Origin: Antrodiella citrinella
Lineage: Eukaryota; Basidiomycota; Agaricomycetes; Polyporales; Steccherinaceae
Direction of reading: 5' to 3'
Assembly (NCBI GenBank): GCA_004802725.1
Contig: SGPM01000079.1
Coordinates: 1-64,000, forward strand
Length of the DNA: 64,000 bases
Shown piece after piece: positions 60,115-64,000 of the stretch (within the stretch, counting starts at the first letter, position 1; each line of letters opens with the position of its first letter). The notes below the pieces were generated by a model. The model saw only the letters and a list, made by a program, of their open reading frames with translations, was not told the DNA's origin and did no database searches. The position numbers and the translations under genes were made by a program.

Positions 60115-60441
60115 AGGTTACTTCTCACTTCTCACTTCTCGAAGTACTTGTGTCATGTGACTCAGGATCTTGTATTTGCGAACAGAGACATGGGGGACGT
60201 GACGCCCCGGAAATTATTGCTCCAAAGGCCAGTCGAACTTACATCGTTGGAACACATCCCTTTTTTGTTTGCACTTCTCTTTTGTCGGACGCAATAGGCC
60301 ACCTATACCGCAAAATCTGACTTCCAGTCATACTCACAATCTTCTGGTGTGCATCAAATGTATGTCACGACCACAATCTACATGTAAGTAGTAATTCAAA
60401 CGGTCATCAAACCAACTTCTATTGCTTTGAGCATCAATATC
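60115..60441. other. Intergenic between convergent genes
   Basis: A 327-bp spacer between the 3' ends of the VWA8-like gene and the flavin monooxygenase. A short direct repeat (acttctcacttctcacttctc, about 60119-60139) directly follows the first stop. No gene seen. Confidence 0.5.
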
Positions 60442-62542
60442 TCAAGAGACTGACTTTAGCTTCTTCAGCAACGGATTTGGGAAGGATCGACTTACCAGCT
60501 GCTTTGCCATCGTTCTCCCGGTGATAAACTCTCCGGAACCGAACCATAGCTACACAATGGAAAATAAGCATCTTCTTGGAACCCTCTTTCACGGACGGAG
60601 TTGTGTCACTCACTCCGGGATGCCCTGAGGGCCTGAAACTACCCTTCAGCTCACCTTCGTCGTCTAGACCGTAGACTTCGCCCGTCCTTTTGATGGCTTC
60701 TTCTCCGAAGATCTTCTTTGCCACCTCTCGTACGTTGGTGTATCCAATTCTGCAGAAACGACGTCAGGGTTTGTCTCGAACCTGCAAGAAGTCAGATTCT
60801 ACTCACGCGAAGATCACAGAATCGGCTTCTAACTCTGTACCATCCGCAAATTGAAGGCCGGTTTTCGTGTAAGCAGTGGCCTCGTGTCCTTGTTTTACTT
60901 TGATACCGCCATTTGCAATTAGCTTCGCACCGCCTTTGTCGACCCCTGCACTCTAACAGTAAGTAATCTAGCTGTCCGTTGGACACGCAGGTGTACTCAC
61001 AATACCCTGTTGTAAGACATGTAAGCTTTGGTCTTGGAAGACAACCAACTTGTTTGTGCACTTACCTCCGCACCTCTCCCACACCATCAGTAGCTGACCT
61101 GCACCGTCAGGTCCCATATTAAGCTTCAGACCTGCTTTCTGCAATCCTTCAAACATCTCCTTGTCTTCGTCCCACATTTCCTGCGTCCGGCTCTGCTGTA
61201 GCTTCCTCAACAGACCGAGCGGCATGGTTTTAAACTTCAGGTCCCCCACGGCGGCTGGCTCCTGGTCTGCCCATACTCGCTGGATATTTCTGGAGGCGGT
61301 CTCTCCTGCGATGATGCACGTCGACGACCGCTGAGTCATCGTGACAGACTTGGCCTTGTGGAACCAGAGGTCTTGGCAAATGTCGATGGCCGTATTCCCT
61401 GCGCCTACAACGACCACGTTTTGACCTGCGTACGAGGGTCCACCTTGGTAATAGTGGCCTTGGAGAATGCTTCCGCTGAAGAGTTCTTTGCCGGGAAGAA
61501 CGGGTATCACAGCCTCTCCAAGGACACCTGTGGCTATAATGACGTGGGAGGGGTTTACTGTCACTAGCTTCCCGTTACGTCGGACGGTCACGTCCCAACG
61601 CTTCGCATCGTCGTGGTAAAGAGGTTGGCCATCTATCTGCGAGCTTGTCCACACGACCAGATCCTGAAACTTGACATATCCCTCTAGCCAATCTGCAAAC
61701 TTGTCCTTCGGAGTGAAGAGAGGCCAAGTGGGAGGATACGGTTGGTACAACACTGATCGTCCGGCGCAGGTAAGCGAGATAATTGCTTTAACTTGAAATT
61801 CTGACTTACTTTCGTGATGTCTTCTAGTGGTATGAAATGCGAGCGTAGGGTAACGCTGTCTCCAAATATCACCTACTCGCTCGGTCCGCTCAATCACGAG
61901 CGCTCGCAGATTCATTTGCTTGCATACCGCGGCAAGCATCAAACCTATTTGGCCTGCGCCAACTGAAATGACGTCAAAAAGCAGAAACGTCCTATAACGC
62001 AAGTATGATGCACCTATTAGGATCTGTGGTTCACTCTCAATCTTCGCTCTTCGTTCAGCATACACGTCCGCCCAGGCCAATGTGTGTCCTCCGTATATTC
62101 CCAGCTCATAGTTTGTCTCTTCGTGACCTCTCAGATCTGCGACGAACATACACACACTCAGCGCCTTCCACTCTCCGTTACCATCTTCCATCAACCGTGC
62201 AAATCCCTGACCATGGGCGATCGGTGTGTCGTACGAGAACGCGACCTCAACGCCGGAGTGTGGGCCTACGGGGAAGAAACTTGGCCGAATGTAGAGATCC
62301 TCGAAGAGCGTCATGTCGGACACGTATCCTGGCTTCAGGTGCTCCGAGAAATACGCCGAGATCTTGTCTGTTCCTTCCAACGAACGAGTGTCCCAGGTGA
62401 ATGTCAGGACGTCTCGGAACCATCCATGTGGAAGAAAGAGCGAGGCTATTATGGGGATGTCTGCGAGTAGGATGGCTGCACCATACTGTTTGAGCCATGC
62501 GAGCGCAATCACACGGGGGTCGGTCTGAGAGTTGTGTACCAT
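60442..62542 (-). CDS. Flavin-containing monooxygenase with N-terminal NTF2/SnoaL-like domain, 585 aa
   Basis: FAD- and NADPH-dependent monooxygenase of the fungal FMO/YUCCA-like class; substrate unknown. Seven exons: 62542-62014, 61962-61810, 61752-61066, a 6-nt exon 61006-61001, 60945-60807, 60749-60614 and 60549-60442, all in phase. Residues 1-150 form an NTF2-like domain (AAILLADIPIIASLFLPHGW, FRDVLTFTWDTRSLEG), a combination known in this fungal family. FAD site IVGAGQIGLML at about 176; then IERTERVGDIWRQRYPTLAF, LYQPYPPTWPLFTPKDKFAD, the ATG motif VIIATGVLGE, the NADPH site VVVVGAGNTAIDICQDL at about 336, and MTQRSSTCIIAGE. The C-terminal part has GYWVDKGGAKLIANGGIKVK, FADGTELEADSVIFAIGYTN and SGHPGLWFGSGEF. 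Exon 3 to exon 5 continuity (CGG-Y-WVDKGG) depends on the 6-nt exon. The last 15 residues are weakly conserved and may reflect a missed splice. Confidence 0.9.
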
Positions 62543-62909
62543 ATCGTGGAACGGTGATTGTCACCGAGTGCAACGTTGGAGTTCGATTATATATACACAG
62601 ATATTGGTTCTCATGAGAATACACTGAGCTAGTTCCGACTCGGAGCCTCGTCTCGGTGTGTTCAAACTTCACCGTTGATGATTTCTCATCGCTGTTGACT
62701 GGGAACCTGTGTGACTTTCGACTGCGTTGTGGTCGTCGTTGCTTCACACTGTGAGATTCTGAGAAGGAGAAACACGGATTACATACTTAGTTAGCTTTAG
62801 ATTATCCTTGTCGATCGGGCGAACCCGAGGGCGCTTGATGCTTCCCCCTTTTGTCACTAGCGTAGTGAGGAACTCAGTACTCAGCGCTCAGCAAGCAATC
62901 ACTACCACC
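62543..62909. promoter_or_regulatory. Bidirectional spacer with TATA box for the flavin monooxygenase
   Basis: A 367-bp region between divergent starts at 62542 (minus) and 62910 (plus). A TATATATAA element reads on the minus strand at 62595-62586, about 45-53 bp before the monooxygenase ATG, close enough that the 5' UTR would be very short. No comparable element was found for the plus-strand BTB locus. Confidence 0.45.
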
Positions 62910-63993
62910 ATGTCAGACGAGCCGCTACACAAGAAAGCACGCCTCGGAGTTGGCCTAGAAACTTCCCCGGATGCTCCCACCGGCAGCCCAAGTTATGAGC
63001 GGAGAGCTCTGGCTTGACGACGGGAATGTAATGCTCGTCGCCGAAAGGACCGCATTCCGCGTTCTCAAAAGCATACTCGCGAGGAATTCGGAGGTTTTCG
63101 CGACATGTTCACTCTGGCTCAACCGGAAGACGGAGAGCAGTACGAAGGATGTCCTGTAGTGCACTTGTCAGACTCTAAGAAGGACGTGGCGCGGTTGCTA
63201 TTGGTTATGTTCGACGCTGATCAGTTGTTCCGGTGAGTATCATTTTTCAATCCAAGGACTGCAGGTAACACCCACAATTGGGACAACGATACTGCTAGGG
63301 ATACTGGACACGAGCGAAAAATGCCCTTCATTATGGTATCAACGATGCTGCGGCTAGGTGTCAAATACGGCATCGATCATATCAGGAGAGAGGCTATTAG
63401 TCGTCTGGAAGCACTGCTACCGCCACACCTCGAAGATTATCCTGAATAAGTTCTTCACGTTACCGAGAAACCAGAATCACGCTGTATTCCTGACTTTTCC
63501 AAGAAGGATCCCATTATCGTCATCGCACTCGCCCGTTCCCATGACCTTCACTCTCTACTCCGTCCTGCTTTCTACAGCGCACAATTGCCACCGGACGATT
63601 TGGTAGAAGGGACGACAGATGACGACGGTGTCCTTTGGCGACTTTCTCTGCCCGATCTGCGGAGATGCCTTGCTGGCCAGGCAACCTTGCGAAGACTATG
63701 CTTCACGCAATGGGAGGCGCTCTTAAGAGCGGAAAGGAATTCTGATTGCGAGGATATCTCCCTATACCAATGCGAAGATGGTCAAGCGATCCATTAGAGA
63801 CGACGCATTCTCCGACATTCAACTCAAAGACTGGACCAATGCCTTGGAGAGCTTCTCGTGGATGAAGGAACGAATCTGCGAGTCTTGCGCGATGCATTTC
63901 ATTGATCTCCAGGACGAAGCACAGCGTTCCGTCTGGTTGAAGTTGGGAGATATTTTTCAGTTATCAGACGTGTCACGTGGAAACGTCGTTTGA
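62910..63993 (+). pseudogene. BTB/POZ domain protein, damaged copy
   Basis: Agaricomycete BTB/POZ family, usually protein-protein adaptors. The N-terminus MSDEPLHKKARLGVG (ATG 62910) is in one frame. The BTB start ELWLDDGNVMLVAERTAFRV and SILARNSEVF are in the next frame (+1 shift between about 62970 and 62995). A one-base deletion near 63101 (family has VFRDM) returns to the first frame for DMFTLAQPEDGEQYEG, CPVVHLSDSKKDVARLLLVM. A normal intron (63233-63298) leads to MVSTMLRLGVKYGIDHIRRE, but a TAA at 63447-63449 interrupts before the homologous continuation DPIIVIALARSHDLHSLLRP and SLPDLRRCLAGQATL. The last piece (ESFSWMKERICESCAMHF, SVWLKLGDIFQLSDVS) lies in a further frame. Together these make it very probably a pseudogene. 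It ends 7 bp before the window edge. Confidence 0.65.
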
Positions 63994-64000
63994 GTAGTGA

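Noticed and set aside
1..64000. Retroelement or DNA transposon coding regions, rRNA or mitochondrial insertions
   Set aside because: No reverse transcriptase, integrase, transposase or rRNA motifs were recognised on either strand.

Overview
The window looks like nuclear DNA of a basidiomycete fungus, most likely a mushroom-forming agaricomycete. Genes are dense and carry many 45-70 bp GT-AG introns. The family content is typical: paralogous F-box proteins, BTB/POZ proteins, a DUF6698-like fragment, an Agaricomycete-type P450 and a full-size PDR-type ABC transporter. No genus can be named from sequence alone. Gene models were built by hand by joining exons so that reading frame and protein-family alignment stay continuous across each intron; family names come from recognised motifs, not from a database search.

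Layout. 0-1.2 kb: AT-rich DNA, the C-terminal part of a DUF6698-like gene (minus) and a G-rich spacer. 1.2-5.3 kb: a small hypothetical gene and a 926-aa disordered protein with a coiled coil. 6.3-13.0 kb: four F-box loci in a row, namely a decayed one (plus), an F-box/LRR-like gene (minus), a truncated F-box gene (minus) and an intact F-box/WD40 gene (plus). 13.5-15.5 kb: threonine synthase. 15.5-18.7 kb: about 3.2 kb without a convincing gene. 18.7-22.9 kb: a 1327-aa disordered/coiled-coil protein. 23.3-25.5 kb: a cytochrome P450 pseudogene. 26.0-30.8 kb: cohesin subunit SCC3/STAG in 12 exons, divergent from a multi-pass membrane protein at 31.1-32.5 kb. 33-34.4 kb: fragments of a possible decayed gene. 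35.3-38.7 kb: a convergent pair, an aldo-keto reductase pseudogene and an NAD(P)-binding epimerase/NmrA-like gene with a frameshift. 39.7-42.1 kb: a membrane protein with a long disordered tail. 42.9-43.7 kb: an unrecognised minus-strand gene, then a 41-bp minisatellite. 44.5-49.8 kb: PDR transporter in 17 exons. 51.3-62.5 kb: VPS26, a SANT/Myb protein resembling ZZZ3, a VWA8-like MoxR/VWA ATPase in 23 exons, and a flavin monooxygenase in 7 exons. 62.9-64.0 kb: a damaged BTB/POZ gene.

How the genes work together. Most neighbours do unrelated core jobs: amino-acid synthesis, sister-chromatid cohesion, retromer sorting, ubiquitin-ligase adaptors, a VWA/AAA ATPase and drug efflux. The striking pattern is a contrast. 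Long core genes read through every splice junction without one frame error, whereas the accessory or redox genes (P450, AKR, epimerase-like, F-box, BTB) carry frameshifts, in-frame stops or lost catalytic residues. That argues for true decay in accessory genes rather than poor sequence. I found no new defence or mobile system. The least-explained items are the microexons, the cryptic 33-34 kb locus, the unrecognised gene at 43 kb and the two large disordered coiled-coil proteins.
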